From Verrucomicrobiota bacterium (GTDB taxonomy: Bacteria; Verrucomicrobiota; Verrucomicrobiia; Verrucomicrobiales; Verrucomicrobiaceae): DNA of 64,000 bases. The DNA lies in assembly GCA_017301975.1 (NCBI GenBank), contig JAFLEI010000004.1, forward strand, positions 207,610 to 271,609, written 5' to 3'. The notes under the pieces were generated by a model. It did no database searches and had not been told where the DNA came from. It was given only the letters and a program-made list of their open reading frames with translations. Made by a program: the position numbers and the translations under genes. Below are positions 23,518-31,818 of this stretch, piece after piece (position 1 is the stretch's first letter; every line of letters begins with the position of its first letter).

Positions 23518-25197
23518 TTACTGGCCGCCTGGACGCCACTCTTCGGTGGCGAACTTGAAGGCCTGCTCCAGGCCGACGAGGTCGGTGCTTGGGCGCAGCG
23601 CTTCGAAGGCCTGGCTTTCCTTCTGGATGTCGGCTTCGCTGTAGTTCATGGCCTTGATGGAAAGGCCGATGCGGCGCTCCACCTTGTCCACCTTGATGAC
23701 GCGTGCTTCCACTTCGTCGCCAACGTTGAGCTTGTCCTTCACCTTCTCGATGCGGTCTTCGCTGATCTGCGAGATGTGCACCAGGCCGTCGATGTCGTCT
23801 TCGAGTTCCACGAAGGCGCCGAAGGAGGCGATCTTGGCCACGCGGCCCTTCACGACGTCGCCCACCTTGAAGCGGGTGTCGATGATGGACCATGGGTCCG
23901 TGTCGAGCTGCTTCATGCCCAGGCTGATGCGCTGGTTGGCCTTGTCGATGCCGAGAACCACGGCGTCCACTTCCTGGCCCTTCTTGAGGAGCTCGGAAGG
24001 ATGGTTGATCTTGCGGGTCCAGCTCAGGTCGGACACGTGAATCATGCCGTCGATGCCTTCTTCCAGCTCCACAAACGCACCGTAGGCGGTGAGGTTGCGG
24101 ACGGCACGCTTCATCACAGTGCCAATCGGGTAACGAGCGTCAATGTCGTCCCAAGGATTGGTGTCGAGCTGACGCACGCCGAGGCTGATCTTGCGCTCTT
24201 CCTTGTTGATGCCAAGGACGGAAGCTTCGATTTCCTGACCCACGGTAAGAACGTCGGAAGGACGGGCGATGCGCTTCGTCCAGGACAGTTCGGAGACGTG
24301 GACGAGGCCTTCGACGCCTTCTTCCACTTCCACAAACGCGCCGTAGGCGACGAGCTTCGTGACCTTGCCGCGCACGCGCTGGCCGACGGGGTAACGGGCT
24401 TCGATGTTTTCCCAAGGGTTGTTCTGAAGCTGCTTGAGGCCGAGGGAGACACGCTCCTTCTCGCGATTGACTTCGAGAATCTGGACTTCGATCTTCTGAC
24501 CGATTCCAAGCATTTCGGAAGGATGGTTGAGGCGGCCCCAGGACATGTCCGTGATGTGGAGCAGTCCGTCCATGCCGTTGAGGTCCACGAACGCACCGAA
24601 GTCGGTGATGTTCTTGACGATCCCGATGACTTTGTCGCCAGGGGTGACGCCGTCGAGGAACTTCTGGCGCTGTTCGGCGCGCTCTGCCTCGATGACTTCG
24701 CGGCGGGAAAGAACGATGTTTTTGCGTTCGTCGTTGATCTTGACGATCTTGAATTCGAACACCTTGCCGACGTACTCGTTGAGATCCTTCGGCGGGATGA
24801 TGTCGATCTGGCTGCCGGGCAGGAAGGCTTCGACGCCCACGTTGACCATGAGGCCGCCTTTGACGACGCTCTTGATCTTGCCTTTGACGAGACCGCCGTC
24901 CTTGAAGACGTTGTAGATCTTTTCCCAGTTCTGACGGTGGGCGGCTTTCTCCTTGGAGAGAACGACCATGCCTTCGTCGTTTTCGAGGCGTTCGAGGAGG
25001 ACTTCCACCTCATCGCCCACCTGGATGTCTTCATCTTCGAACTCGTTGGAGGGGATGGCTCCTTCGGACTTGTAGCCGATATCGACGAGGATGACCTGCG
25101 GTTTGATTTCGAGGATCTTGCCTTTGACGATGGATCCTTCGGAAAGCTCGCGGAAAGAACCTGCGATCAGGTCTGCGAGAGTAGCTGTTGCGCTCAT
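23518..25197 (-). CDS. rpsA: 30S ribosomal protein S1
   Basis: 559 residues with six S1 RNA-binding repeats. Typical repeat cores are seen: GKILEIKPQVILVDIGYKSEGAIP (shorter N-terminal form), GIVKNITDFGAFVDLNGMDGLLH, GKVTKLVAYGAFVEVEEGVEGLVH and later ones with TAYGAFVELEEGIDGMIH and ASFGAFVELEDDIDGLVH, each split over the repeat. S1 binds mRNA leaders on the small subunit and is needed for most initiation in organisms with weak Shine-Dalgarno sequences, which suits this genome. Repeats 1 and 2 mark the ribosome-binding part. The start MSATATLADLIAG is fixed by an alternative only far upstream. A hairpin lies in its leader, and its own start lacks a clear Shine-Dalgarno. Confidence 0.97.
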   Translation of the reverse strand: MSATATLADLIAGSFRELSEGSIVKGKILEIKPQVILVDIGYKSEGAIPSNEFEDEDIQVGDEVEVLLERLENDEGMVVLSKEKAAHRQNWEKIYNVFKDGGLVKGKIKSVVKGGLMVNVGVEAFLPGSQIDIIPPKDLNEYVGKVFEFKIVKINDERKNIVLSRREVIEAERAEQRQKFLDGVTPGDKVIGIVKNITDFGAFVDLNGMDGLLHITDMSWGRLNHPSEMLGIGQKIEVQILEVNREKERVSLGLKQLQNNPWENIEARYPVGQRVRGKVTKLVAYGAFVEVEEGVEGLVHVSELSWTKRIARPSDVLTVGQEIEASVLGINKEERKISLGVRQLDTNPWDDIDARYPIGTVMKRAVRNLTAYGAFVELEEGIDGMIHVSDLSWTRKINHPSELLKKGQEVDAVVLGIDKANQRISLGMKQLDTDPWSIIDTRFKVGDVVKGRVAKIASFGAFVELEDDIDGLVHISQISEDRIEKVKDKLNVGDEVEARVIKVDKVERRIGLSIKAMNYSEADIQKESQAFEALRPSTDLVGLEQAFKFATEEWRPGGQ

Positions 25198-25213
25198 TAT
25201 CTGTTTTTACGGG

Positions 25214-25244
25214 TTGCGAGTGTTTAGGGGGGAACCGCTCGCAA
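25214..25244 (-). promoter_or_regulatory. Leader hairpin of rpsA
   Basis: TTGCGAG (25214-25220) pairs with CTCGCAA (25238-25244) around a 17-base loop with a run of six G. It lies 17-47 bases upstream of the rpsA start codon in a 219-base leader region that holds no other gene. In gammaproteobacteria rpsA mRNA folds and S1 represses its own translation; a similar role here is inference. Confidence 0.4.
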
Positions 25245-25416
25245 ACCTCCACTCCTGAGGCGCACGGCGGGCTTTCGTCCCGCAAAGCCAAAAGGCTTCC
25301 GGACAAGAGGGCCGGGATTCTCGGAGAAGTTCCGCGTTTCGCAAGGGGGAAAGTGGGCGCGGGAAAAATGCCGCGCCGTCCCCGCCACCTCCCCCTTGGA
25401 GGCGGCTCCCAGAAAC

Positions 25417-26403
25417 TCAGGGAGCGGCGGGCCTGCGGATCTTGATGGACTGCACCGTGGCTTCCGACCCATAGGCCAGAATGCTGACCGGCCGGTCGAT
25501 CTTGGAATAGTCCCCTTGATGCTCAAACCGCTGTTTGCCGTCCACCCAGAGGGTCTGCCGGTCCTTTTCCACACACCAGCGGATCACCGCAAACTTCTTC
25601 TGGGGAAACTCGCCCATCATCGGGGTGTAAATCCTGTCCGCAGGTCCGCCGTCGATCCGCAGCTCGTCGGGCCTTCGTTCCCAGTTGAAAATGAGCTGGT
25701 CAGCCGCATAGCCGAGGCGGAGGTCGAGCTTGTCGATTTTTGCCACCACCTCGATTTCCACCGGCGGTTTGAAGCTCGCCACGGTGCTGATGGAGTCGCC
25801 TTTCTTGAGAACGATCGGCAGGTTTTTTGGCTTTGGAGTGACCTTTTTCGTCTGGTCCTGCCAGTCTCCATCGAGCCCCGCTGGTTGCTCCGCATAATCT
25901 TTGGCCAGTTGTCTGGCCTCTAGAGCCGCATCGCCCTTCCCTGCCCGCACCATTCGCACGGCCAGAGCCTCGAGCTGCCGCACCAGTTCCTTCTGCAGCG
26001 GTTCAAGTTTTTTCTGCATGCTGGTTCGCAGGGCCTGCACAGCGTCCAGATATTTTTTCCTCAGCGCAGCTACTTCCCGAAGATTCGGAGGGAGGGCGGG
26101 CAGGTCACTCCCGGTGTTTTCGGCCACCGCCGCTTTCTCCGTTCGCAGGGCCTCCGCCTCTTCCAGCTTTCCCTTCAGCGTGGCGTCCTGCTGGGCACGG
26201 TCTAGCGCCTGGGTGTAGTTTTGGTCCAGCTCCGCCTGGGCTTTGGAGAGCGGTGTTTTCACGACCTCCTTCACTTTGGCTTGATAGGCGAGCAGCAAAT
26301 CTGACAGCTCAGGATCGGTCGCCGTCTCCTGGGCGCTCAAACAACAAGTGGCCAACGCGATCGCAGCGGCAGAGCCCCAAAATTTTCGGAAACGGAAGTG
26401 CAT
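25417..26403 (-). CDS. Secreted coiled-coil protein with C-terminal beta domain, function unknown
   Basis: 328 residues. A signal peptide (FWGSAAAIALATCCLSAQ) is followed by a long helical, Glu/Lys/Ala-rich coiled coil up to about residue 165 (KAQAELDQNYTQALDRAQQ, GKLEEAEALRTEKAA, RSMQKK-like repeats). From residue 200 a beta-rich domain begins (KGDSISTVASFKPPVEIEVV, NWERRPDELRIDGGP), similar to LamG/DUF1080-type lectin folds. Proteins with this build recur in Verrucomicrobiota but have no assigned role. The stretch between this gene and the kinase gene upstream (26404-26598) holds nothing I can identify. Confidence 0.55.
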   Translation of the reverse strand: MHFRFRKFWGSAAAIALATCCLSAQETATDPELSDLLLAYQAKVKEVVKTPLSKAQAELDQNYTQALDRAQQDATLKGKLEEAEALRTEKAAVAENTGSDLPALPPNLREVAALRKKYLDAVQALRTSMQKKLEPLQKELVRQLEALAVRMVRAGKGDAALEARQLAKDYAEQPAGLDGDWQDQTKKVTPKPKNLPIVLKKGDSISTVASFKPPVEIEVVAKIDKLDLRLGYAADQLIFNWERRPDELRIDGGPADRIYTPMMGEFPQKKFAVIRWCVEKDRQTLWVDGKQRFEHQGDYSKIDRPVSILAYGSEATVQSIKIRRPAAP

Positions 26404-26598
26404 AGGAAGAGTGGGACTGGGAACGAAGGGCGTGTAGTTTTCTTATCGGACATTGGCTGATGCCTGATGTAAGCAGGATGGAAGAAAGAGCCGTTCCGAG
26501 TCAAGCCAGCGTGCAAATAAATGGTGCCCTTATGTTCATTAAAGCACCACGGATGCGAGCAAGCCTTGCAACTCACGCCCAGGCACGGGGCACCGTGA

Positions 26599-28200
26599 TC
26601 AAACACTCCCCTTGGCCGGCATCCGCACCTCAAACACCGTCTCGTCCTCACGCGAACCAGCGAGCCGCAATTCCGCCCCATTCGCACGGGCCAGCTCCAT
26701 GGCAATGTTGAGACCCAGGCCAAATCCATCCGTCTGCCGCGTGTGGGCCTTGTCGCCACGGAAGAAGCGCTCAAAGAGCCGCGGCTGATTCTCCGCCGGA
26801 ATGGCGGCACCGGTGTTGGTGACGCTGAAAACAATCTGCCCGTCGTGCTGCGCCAGCGTCAGCGCTACTCGGCCCTGCGGCCGGTTGTATTTGATGGCAT
26901 TGCTCAGCAGATTTTGAAACACCTGCTGTAGCAGCGCGCGGTCCGCATGCGCGGTGATTCCAGGTTCGATGTGATGTTCCAGCGTCAGCCCCGCCTGTTC
27001 ACAGAGGATTTCCCCGTCCTCAATGAGCCGCTCAAGATCCACGCTGAGGTCATAGCTTTCCGGGTGGGTCGGCAGCCGCCCCGCATCCGCTTGGGAGAGC
27101 AGCAGCAGACTTTGCGTGATCTGCTTGAGCCGGGACGCCTCGGCAAACAGCGAGACAAAACGCTCGTGCTCCTCGCTGCCGGGTGCCGCGTGGCGCACGG
27201 CATCATCCAGATCCGCGAGCATGATGGCCAGCGGCGTTTTCAGTTCATGCGATGCATCAGCCGTGAAGCGAACGGCCTGCTGAAAGCTGCCTTCAAGGCG
27301 CTGCATCATGCCGTTGAGCACCTCGATCAGTTGCGCGAACTCGCGGTTGTCGTCCCGTTGCACCGGAATGCGTTCGGCCAGATCACTCGCCGTCAGACGC
27401 TGCGCCGTGCTCACCACGCGTTCCAGCGGTCGCATCGCCTGCTTGGAGGTCCACAGCGCACCCACTCCAGCCAGCAGCAGGCCCAGAGTTCCCGCTCCCA
27501 CATACCACCACGCCATGCGGTTGATCTCCGCATAAAAATCCGTGAGCGAGAGGCCGATGAAAATCGTGTACGTCGGGCTGCTGAAAGCCCCGAAGCGCCA
27601 GTCGATGCCTCCAGAGCGTGCCGTGAAGGTGGTCGGCTCGCGCACCATGGGCATTTGCGGTCGGAAGGGCAGCTCACGTTCCTGAGGCGGCGGAGGCCTG
27701 CCAAATCCCGGTGTGCCAAGCAGGTCATCAAATTCATTGTCCCGGCGCGGCGGCGGCGGTTCCCGTCTCCTTCCTCCGGGCGGGCCGGGTCCTCCGCCGG
27801 GCGGCGCGGTTGGCGGTGCACGCCTGATCTCTTCCTGAGTCGGGAAGCAGCTGCGGAAGTACACGTCGAGATCTTTGGGGGCGTTTGGCGTGGTGAAAAG
27901 CGTCTTCCCGCCCGCATGCTCCTTCACCACCAGCACCGCATGGGTCGCATTGTGATCCCCCGAGGTCCCGAAGACGAGATCGGCGATCATCTTGAATTGC
28001 TCATCCGTCGTGTAGGGATCGATGCGATTCCACACCCGCTGCGCAGGGGCGATGATGCGGTCATCCACACTGCGTTCCAGCGTCTGGCTGGCATACCACC
28101 ACGCGGCACTGCCAAAGCCCGCCACCAGCGTCCCCGCGACGATCATCGTCTGCAGGGCCAGGCGGGTGCGGAAGCTGCGTATGTTGGCCGGGGCGCTCAT
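26599..28200 (-). CDS. Membrane sensor histidine kinase (HAMP-HisKA-HATPase)
   Basis: 533 residues. Two membrane helices (about 13-37 and 230-252) enclose a periplasmic sensor region with a striking Pro/Gly/Arg-rich insert (about 127-185). HAMP follows at 250-305, then the phosphoacceptor His318 in FTADASHELKTPLAIM, the N box (LLSNAIKYNRPQG), the G1 box region (VFSVTNTGAAIP) and the G2 motif GFGLGLNIAMELA. The kinase end is complete. No response regulator lies nearby, so it is an orphan here. It is divergent from the sigma-factor gene with 136 bases between the starts. The stimulus is unknown; the Pro/Arg-rich insert may bind an anionic ligand. Confidence 0.9.
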   Translation of the reverse strand: MSAPANIRSFRTRLALQTMIVAGTLVAGFGSAAWWYASQTLERSVDDRIIAPAQRVWNRIDPYTTDEQFKMIADLVFGTSGDHNATHAVLVVKEHAGGKTLFTTPNAPKDLDVYFRSCFPTQEEIRRAPPTAPPGGGPGPPGGRRREPPPPRRDNEFDDLLGTPGFGRPPPPQERELPFRPQMPMVREPTTFTARSGGIDWRFGAFSSPTYTIFIGLSLTDFYAEINRMAWWYVGAGTLGLLLAGVGALWTSKQAMRPLERVVSTAQRLTASDLAERIPVQRDDNREFAQLIEVLNGMMQRLEGSFQQAVRFTADASHELKTPLAIMLADLDDAVRHAAPGSEEHERFVSLFAEASRLKQITQSLLLLSQADAGRLPTHPESYDLSVDLERLIEDGEILCEQAGLTLEHHIEPGITAHADRALLQQVFQNLLSNAIKYNRPQGRVALTLAQHDGQIVFSVTNTGAAIPAENQPRLFERFFRGDKAHTRQTDGFGLGLNIAMELARANGAELRLAGSREDETVFEVRMPAKGSV

Positions 28201-28336
28201 GCGAGAGGGAGTAAACTCGGCGGATTCTCATGCGGACTGTGGCGGCACGCACGAAGATAAATGCCAATTAATGTCCGCCCGCAGGCCTGCGTCATGCGCC
28301 GTTGCTCCAATGCATGAGTAACCACCCCTCACCGCC

Positions 28337-28969
28337 ATGCACCTTGGAGAAGACCACGCCCCCAGCCACACCACGGATTCATCCGCCCTCAATGCCACCT
28401 CAATGCTTTACAGCCGCCACTGGCCCGTGCTCTGCGCCTTTGCCCGGGCGCGTGGCTGCGAGGTCCACGATGCCGAGGACGCCGTGCAGGAACTGTTTGC
28501 CAAACTCGTGGCCCAGGGCCAGCACGAGCGCGCGGCTTCCATCGTGGATCATGGCGAGCAGGCGGCGTTTCTCTTTGCACGCCTGCGCACTCACTTGATC
28601 AAGCGCTGGCAGCACCGCACCCGTCAGCGCCGTGGCGGCGGCGTGGTCTGCTTCTCTTTGAGTGACGAAAACGGCGCAAACATCGACGTGGTGGATGCAC
28701 GCCCTGCCCCGGACAAAGAGATGGACCGCGACTGGGCCAGAGGCGTGATCGAGCGCGCGCTCCATGCCTGCAACCTTGAGCTGCACGCCCAGGGTCGTGG
28801 AGAAGTTTGGGACTCTCTTGAAGAAAACATGGTCAAAGGCTGCCGGGCGGCACGTCCGCAGAGCGGCGCACTGCGCACGGCTTTGCATCGCGCGAAGCGC
28901 CGCCTCCGTACCCTCATCCTTGCCGAATGCCGCGAGGATGAAAACCTCCTGCACGCAGTGCTGGCCTGA
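28337..28969 (+). CDS. ECF-like RNA polymerase sigma factor, degenerate region 4
   Basis: 210 residues. Sigma region 2 is visible at about residues 24-60: LYSRHWPVLCAFARARG then DAEDAVQELFAKL, the core-polymerase binding and -10 recognition helix. A basic linker (RQRRGGGVV) follows. Region 4 is atypical: instead of a clear helix-turn-helix it has EVWDSLEENMVKGCRAARP and ends ALHRAKRRLRTLILAE, keeping only the RA..RLR part of the usual last helix. Such sigma-like proteins are common in Verrucomicrobiota. No anti-sigma gene is next to it. It is divergent from the sensor kinase and its end approaches mlaD. Target promoters are unknown. Confidence 0.72.
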   Translation: MHLGEDHAPSHTTDSSALNATSMLYSRHWPVLCAFARARGCEVHDAEDAVQELFAKLVAQGQHERAASIVDHGEQAAFLFARLRTHLIKRWQHRTRQRRGGGVVCFSLSDENGANIDVVDARPAPDKEMDRDWARGVIERALHACNLELHAQGRGEVWDSLEENMVKGCRAARPQSGALRTALHRAKRRLRTLILAECREDENLLHAVLA

Positions 28970-28991
28970 TGGATCACTCCCTCCGGCCGCT

Positions 28992-30041
28992 TCAGCGGAA
29001 AATGCCGCGCTTGGCCGGGGCTTCCTCGATCTGCTTTTTGGCTTCCTCAGCACGGAGTCTTTCCGCCGTGTCCTTGTACCACAGCGGGCCGTTCACCTTG
29101 AAGTTGTAAATCAGGTCGCGGAAGTCCGTCATCAGCCGCTGGTCGTTCATCAGCGCACCCAGCAATCCTTTGCCGGAGGAGATGTTGGCACCCACCACTG
29201 AGAAGACATCGGCGGCCTTTTTGATCGACTGCAGCGTTTCATCCGCAGTCGCCATCACCTTGTCGGCCTTCGCGATCGCGGGGTCGAGCTTGTCAAACAT
29301 CGGGCCCAGTTTCTTGCTCGACTCCTCCATGTTTTTGGCCGCGCCTTTGAAGCTGGTGGCTGCGTCCTTGAGCTCCGCGAGGGCGGTCTTCAGCGTCGCG
29401 GCGTTTTCATCGCCCAGCACCTTGTCATCGACACGTTTCAGCGTGCTGTGGAGGTGCTCCATGCCCTCTTTGAAATTTTGAATCGTGGAGTCGGAAAGGG
29501 CGTCCTTGTTCACCTTGCTCATCGCTGCCTGGACGTCTTTGAGGGCCACGCGCACATCATCCAGCACCACATCCACCTTCTTCGCCACCTGCTCCGCCTG
29601 GCTTTGCAGATCATTCAGGCCGCTGCCTTTTTCACCTTCGATGATCTTGTCATAATCATGCGGCAGAAACACATCCGTCTGTTTGCCGGTGGGTTTGATT
29701 TCCACCAGCGCATCTCCCATCAGACCCGCCGAGCCGATGCCAAAGGTCGCGTCCGCAGGGATCATCACATCTCTGAAAAGCTCCAGATCCAGAATGACGC
29801 CGGTGAAGGTGTCATTGAGCTGCGGTTTCTTGTCCACCTTGCCCACGCGCGAGCCCCCCAGAAACACAGGCGAGCCCTCCTTGATGCCCGCTGCATTGGG
29901 AAAGGAGACCTGCAGGTGGTAGGTGTCCTTGAACACCTCGCGCACGCGTCCGAAGGTGAGGATCAGGCCGCCGAGCAATAGCAGCCCGATGAACAGGAAA
30001 AGCCCGACGAGCATTTCGGTTTTTTTGTCACTGTCGATCAT
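28992..30041 (-). CDS. mlaD: MCE-domain substrate-binding protein of an Mla-type lipid transporter
   Basis: 349 residues. One membrane helix near the N-terminus (LVGLFLFIGLLLLGGLILTF) anchors the protein to the inner membrane. The MCE domain follows at about 40-118 (VSFPNAAGIKEGSPVFLGGSRVG, split; GLMGDALVEIKPTG). The rest is a long helical, Lys/Asp-rich region (KDVQAAMSKVNKDAL; AALAELKDAA-like), expected to form a tube or spacer toward the outer membrane. In this family MlaD rings move phospholipids between membranes. It is the third gene of the mlaE-mlaF-mlaD unit, 37 bases after mlaF. No mlaB or mlaC is encoded here. Confidence 0.92.
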   Translation of the reverse strand: MIDSDKKTEMLVGLFLFIGLLLLGGLILTFGRVREVFKDTYHLQVSFPNAAGIKEGSPVFLGGSRVGKVDKKPQLNDTFTGVILDLELFRDVMIPADATFGIGSAGLMGDALVEIKPTGKQTDVFLPHDYDKIIEGEKGSGLNDLQSQAEQVAKKVDVVLDDVRVALKDVQAAMSKVNKDALSDSTIQNFKEGMEHLHSTLKRVDDKVLGDENAATLKTALAELKDAATSFKGAAKNMEESSKKLGPMFDKLDPAIAKADKVMATADETLQSIKKAADVFSVVGANISSGKGLLGALMNDQRLMTDFRDLIYNFKVNGPLWYKDTAERLRAEEAKKQIEEAPAKRGIFR

Positions 30042-30078
30042 GAGATAAAAAGAATGAAAATAAGGTGAAGAAGCGGGT

Positions 30079-30882
30079 TCAGCAGGTGATGTCGGAACGC
30101 CCGTTGATGAAGTCCTGCACGATTTTGTCGTCGGAGTTCTTCAGTTCGTCCGGGGTCCCCAGGAAGCGGATCTCCCCACGATACAGCATGGCTACGCGGT
30201 TGGAGATCTTGAAGACGCTGCGCATGTCATGGGTGACGATGATGGAGGTGATGCTGAAGCGCCGCTGCATGCGCAAAATCATCTGATCGATGATGTCCGA
30301 GCCGATGGGGTCGAGGCCCGAGTTCGGCTCATCATACAGGATGCACTCGCTGTGGTCGATGATCGCCCGGGCGATGCCGGTGCGCTTGCGCATGCCGCCT
30401 GAAAGAGCCGTGGGAAACTTGGTCCGGTGCTCGTCCAGATCCACGGCCTGCAGGGCTTCGCGCACACGTCGGTCGATTTCCTTGCGATCACGCACGCCGT
30501 GCTCCAGCAGCGGAAAGGCCACGTTCTGCTCCACCGTCAGATTGTCAAAGAGCGCCGCCCCTTGGAAAAGCATGCTCACCTTTTTGCGGATCGGGGCCAT
30601 CTCACGTTCCTTCAGCCGGTTCACATGCACGCCATCCACAAAGATCTCCCCCTTGTCAGGTTTGATCAGGCCGATGATGTGTTTCATCATCACCGTCTTG
30701 CCTTCACCGCTGGGGCCGATGATGCACAACGTTTCCCCATGCTTCAGCGTGAGGTTGATGCCGCGCAGAACCTCCTGCTTGCCAAAGCGTTTATAGACGC
30801 CTTTCAGTTCGATGAAGGCAGGAGCGCTGCCGTCATTGGCGGCAGGGGGCGTTGGCGTCGTGCTGGGGGTGGGTTCAGCCAT
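30079..30882 (-). CDS. mlaF: ABC transporter ATPase of the MCE/Mla system
   Basis: 267 residues. Walker A is GPSGEGKT (in CIIGPSGEGKTVMMKHI), the signature is LSGGMRKRTGIARAI, and Walker B is CILYDEPNSGLDPIGSD; the H-loop is IIVTHDM. This fits MlaF, the ATPase powering phospholipid movement by the MlaE permease and MlaD. A 25-residue Thr/Pro/Ala-rich N-terminal extension precedes the domain. It starts two bases after mlaE ends and precedes mlaD on the same strand. ATPases of other ABC types would not be bracketed by MlaE and MlaD. Confidence 0.93.
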   Translation of the reverse strand: MAEPTPSTTPTPPAANDGSAPAFIELKGVYKRFGKQEVLRGINLTLKHGETLCIIGPSGEGKTVMMKHIIGLIKPDKGEIFVDGVHVNRLKEREMAPIRKKVSMLFQGAALFDNLTVEQNVAFPLLEHGVRDRKEIDRRVREALQAVDLDEHRTKFPTALSGGMRKRTGIARAIIDHSECILYDEPNSGLDPIGSDIIDQMILRMQRRFSITSIIVTHDMRSVFKISNRVAMLYRGEIRFLGTPDELKNSDDKIVQDFINGRSDITC

Positions 30883-30884
30883 GG

Positions 30885-31688
30885 TCAGACGGTGCCAATC
30901 GGGAAGATGTAGTTGAGCAGCAGGGAGAGGAAGAAATTGACGATGAGCATCACCAGCGAGGAGATGACAACCGCGCGTGTCGTCCCCGCACCGACGCCGA
31001 CGGCGCCGTTTTCAGCCGCCAGTCCCTGGTGGCAGGAGATCAGAGTGATCAGCATGCCAAACACAAAGCCTTTGATCATGCCGATGCTCAGATCCTCCAT
31101 GTTGGTATGCTCCAGCATGTGGTTGAGATACCACGCGGACGGCATGTCATAGCCGAAGCTCGTCACCAGATAGGAGGCAAACAGGCCGAAGGAAATGCTT
31201 TCCGCCACCAGAAAGGGCATCGAGATCATCATCGCAATGAAACGAGGCAGGACGAGGTAATCCACCGGATGCACGCCCATGACCCGCAGTGCATCCACCT
31301 GTTCGGTCACTTTCATCGTGCCAATGTCAGCCGCCATGGCCGCGCCCACGCGTCCCGCCACCATCAGTCCGGCCAGCACCGGCCCCAGCTCTCGGCAAAG
31401 CGCCACGGACACCACGGCACCCACGGTCGTCTCAAAACCGAAGTCCTTGAACTTGGCGTAGCTTTGAAAGGTGAACACCGCTCCCGTGAAAGCTCCGGTC
31501 ACAATGACCACTGCCTGGGAGCCATACCCGATGGCCACGATCTGCTGCGCCACCAGCTTGAGACGCCACACACCTGACCGAAAAGCAATCAGCAGCTCCT
31601 GCATCAAAGCGGTGAGCTGCCCAAGGTAGGCTAAAAAATGTAGAAACGTGCGGCCGGAGACGGTCAGCAGGCCTGAAGGAAAATCCAT
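30885..31688 (-). CDS. mlaE: MlaE-type permease
   Basis: 267 residues with five to six membrane helices. Typical MlaE sequence is seen in GSQAVVIVTGAFTGAVFTFQ, ELGPVLAGLMVAGRVGAAMA and MKVTEQVDALRVMGVHPVDY (the EQIDAL motif). The short N-terminal part (SGRTFLHFLAYLGQLTALMQ) is an amphipathic helix along the membrane. It forms the inner-membrane core of the phospholipid transporter together with mlaF and mlaD directly downstream. As first gene of the unit it lies 131 bases from the neighbouring lipoprotein end, separated by that gene's terminator. Confidence 0.93.
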   Translation of the reverse strand: MDFPSGLLTVSGRTFLHFLAYLGQLTALMQELLIAFRSGVWRLKLVAQQIVAIGYGSQAVVIVTGAFTGAVFTFQSYAKFKDFGFETTVGAVVSVALCRELGPVLAGLMVAGRVGAAMAADIGTMKVTEQVDALRVMGVHPVDYLVLPRFIAMMISMPFLVAESISFGLFASYLVTSFGYDMPSAWYLNHMLEHTNMEDLSIGMIKGFVFGMLITLISCHQGLAAENGAVGVGAGTTRAVVISSLVMLIVNFFLSLLLNYIFPIGTV

Positions 31689-31751
31689 TACGGTTCATCA
31701 TCGCATGTTGTGGCGTGAAGGCAAATCACGGAACCGTCGAACACGGAAATG

Positions 31752-31784
31752 AAAAGCCCCGTCTGGAGAAGATCCAGACGGGGC
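31752..31784 (-). terminator. Rho-independent terminator of the CPYT-repeat lipoprotein gene
   Basis: A 12-bp stem (GCCCCGTCTGGA 31756-31767 with TCCAGACGGGGC 31773-31784) closes on five bases. On the minus strand TTTT follows directly. It separates the lipoprotein gene from mlaE downstream. Confidence 0.85.
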
Positions 31785-31818
31785 AAAGGTATTGAACGAC
31801 TGCTTGTAGCAGCGAATG

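Noticed and set aside
23353..25227. Long open frame (over 600 codons) antisense to rpsA
   Set aside because: It mirrors the S1 repeats in the opposite strand, has no family match, and is explained by high GC content and codon bias.
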